A stretch of DNA of 5,652 nt from Chloroflexia bacterium. Lineage in GTDB: Bacteria > Chloroflexota > Chloroflexia > QHBQ01 > JADMIH01. Location of the stretch: assembly GCA_025927935.1 (NCBI GenBank), contig JAICKM010000475.1:1-5652 (forward strand). The letters are read 5' to 3'. Shown here in pieces: positions 4,417-5,652 of the stretch; positions within the stretch are counted from its first letter, which is position 1, and the number at the start of each line of letters is the position of its first letter. Below the pieces are notes generated by a model that was given only the letters and a program-made list of their open reading frames with translations, was not told the DNA's origin and did no database searches. Position numbers and translations under genes: made by a program.

Positions 4417-5652
4417 ATGCCCGATCTGCTGGGGACTCTGCTGGGACAGTATCGCCTGACGGAAGTGATCCGCTCGGGCGGCATGGCGACGGTCTACAAA
4501 GCCTATCAGCCGTCGCTGGATCGCTATGTTGCCGTCAAAGTGCTGTTCCACAGCCAGAACCCCCAGTTCACCGGGCGCTTCCAGCGCGAAGCGCGGGCCA
4601 TCGCCCGCTTGCAGCACCCCAATATCCTGAGCATCTACGATTATGGCGAGCAAGCCGGCCTCTTCTACCTGGTGCTCCAGTACATCGAGAACGGCATGAC
4701 CCTGGCCGATCTGCTGGGCCGGCCCCTGGAGACGGAGGCGGCGTTGCGGCTCAGCCTGCGCCTGCTGGGGGCGCTGGACTACGCGCACCAGCGGGGGTTT
4801 GTCCACCGCGATGTCAAACCCAGCAACGTCCTGATGGCCGCGCCCGGCTGGCCCGTGCTCGCCGACTTCGGCATCGCCAAATTGCGCGACGAGAGCGACA
4901 GCCCGCAATTGACCGCGCCCGGCCAGATCATCGGCACCGCCGCCTATATGGCGCCCGAACAGGTCTTCGGGCGCCCAGTCGACGCGCGGACCGACCTGTA
5001 CGCGGCGGGCGTGGTGCTGTATGAAATGGTGACCGGCCAGGTGCCGTTCAACAGCGACAGCCCCATCGCAGTGCTGGTGAAGCAGGCGTATGAGGCGCCC
5101 GCCCCGGCGCGCAGCCTGAACCCGGCGCTGCCGGAGGCGGTGGATGCCGTGCTGGGGCGCGCGCTGGCCAAGGACCCGGACGCGCGCTACCAGAGCGCCG
5201 CCGCCATGGCCGCGGCGGTGAACGAGATCGCCACGGAGATCGAGCGGAGCCACGCCGGCACCCCCGTCACCGATCTGTACGAGGCGGCGGTGCAAGCCTT
5301 CGAGGAAGGGCAGTGGGAACTAGCGATAGGGCAGTTGCGCCGGTTGGTGGCCGCCCACCCCAGCTATGAAGATGCGACCAAGTTGCTCGTGGCGGTCCGG
5401 GCGGCGCAAGAGCAAGCCCAGCGCGAGGCCCGCGCCGCCGCAGCCGCCACCCCCGCGGCGCGGGAAGAGGAGCGCGACCGCCCGGCCTCCGCCCCGCCCG
5501 CGCCCCACCCGCCCGCCGTGGCCCCACCCGCGGCAGCGGCTGCCGCGGCTCCTGCCCCGGCTCCCGTTGCCGCCGCGCCTCCACCTCCGGTGGCCCCCGC
5601 GCCGGCTCCCGCTGCCCCCGCGCCCGCCGCCGCGCCGGCGCCGCCCGCTGCC
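4417..5652 (+). CDS. Hanks-type serine/threonine protein kinase with TPR-like segment and Ala/Pro-rich tail (3' partial)
   Basis: 412 codons are open to the window edge with no stop; ATG 4417 has a good ribosome binding site. The catalytic domain spans about residues 12-275. It has the glycine loop IRSGGMATVY, the ATP-anchoring Lys in VAVK (K41), the alpha-C Glu (E58), HRDVKPSN (H130 to N137), the DFG motif (150-152), a GTAAYMAPE activation segment (173-181) with candidate phospho-acceptors T166 and T174, and the late conserved Arg in DPDARYQS (R257). All catalytic residues are present, so it should be active, but the first glycine of the loop is Arg (R19). Residues 286-335 (LYEAAVQAFEEGQWELAIGQLRRLV...) form a helical TPR-like hairpin, followed by an Ala/Pro/Glu-rich tail from about 340. 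The rest, perhaps a membrane segment or sensor domain, lies outside. It is divergent from the caspase-like gene across 476 bp. Its substrate is unknown. Confidence 0.95.
   Translation, partial: MPDLLGTLLGQYRLTEVIRSGGMATVYKAYQPSLDRYVAVKVLFHSQNPQFTGRFQREARAIARLQHPNILSIYDYGEQAGLFYLVLQYIENGMTLADLLGRPLETEAALRLSLRLLGALDYAHQRGFVHRDVKPSNVLMAAPGWPVLADFGIAKLRDESDSPQLTAPGQIIGTAAYMAPEQVFGRPVDARTDLYAAGVVLYEMVTGQVPFNSDSPIAVLVKQAYEAPAPARSLNPALPEAVDAVLGRALAKDPDARYQSAAAMAAAVNEIATEIERSHAGTPVTDLYEAAVQAFEEGQWELAIGQLRRLVAAHPSYEDATKLLVAVRAAQEQAQREARAAAAATPAAREEERDRPASAPPAPHPPAVAPPAAAAAAAPAPAPVAAAPPPPVAPAPAPAAPAPAAAPAPPAA

Noticed and set aside
4276..5295. Minus-strand ORF of 339 codons opposite the kinase
   Set aside because: It lies antisense to a kinase with every catalytic motif intact; the antisense product is His/Gly/Arg-rich without a recognisable fold.

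Overview
The window is a high-G+C stretch (visibly around 70% apart from one AT-rich island) carrying three protein-coding genes. The combination of secreted proteins with Thr/Asn/Pro linkers (TNTPTNT type), a caspase-like protease fused to effector-associated domains, a Hanks-type kinase with a GGMATVY glycine loop, and a GC-rich interspersed hairpin repeat ending in GGTTAGG suggests Chloroflexota (Anaerolineae/Chloroflexia-like). This assignment is inference from sequence character, with no marker gene to confirm it.

Layout. (1) 2-2440, plus strand: the 3' part of a large, probably secreted, modular protein. An Ig-like domain and three cysteine-containing modules are separated by Pro/Thr-rich linkers. 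The last linker is a 12 x 45-bp in-frame tandem repeat. (2) 2441-2597: a convergent intergenic region with a degenerate heptamer array and two 44/45-bp copies of a GC-rich hairpin repeat. The second copy supplies the stop codon of the opposite gene. (3) 2588-3940, minus strand: a caspase-like (C14) cysteine protease followed by two helical adaptor domains of the bacterial effector-associated type. The C-terminal one is recognisable as EAD1. (4) 3941-4416: a divergent intergenic region with a perfect extended -10 for the protease gene, an AT-rich island, and a perfect TATAAT facing the kinase gene, followed by a GC-rich leader of about 190 nt. (5) 4417-5652, plus strand: a serine/threonine protein kinase with a complete catalytic domain, a helical TPR-like segment and an Ala/Pro-rich tail that runs off the window.

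The most interesting part is the divergent pair. An EAD-bearing caspase is the expected executioner of a conflict or programmed-death system, in which a partner carrying a matching EAD recruits and activates it. No such partner lies in this window. Co-regulation of the protease with the divergent signalling kinase is possible but not shown by the sequence. The secreted protein at the left is convergent and separately transcribed, and is probably unrelated in function.
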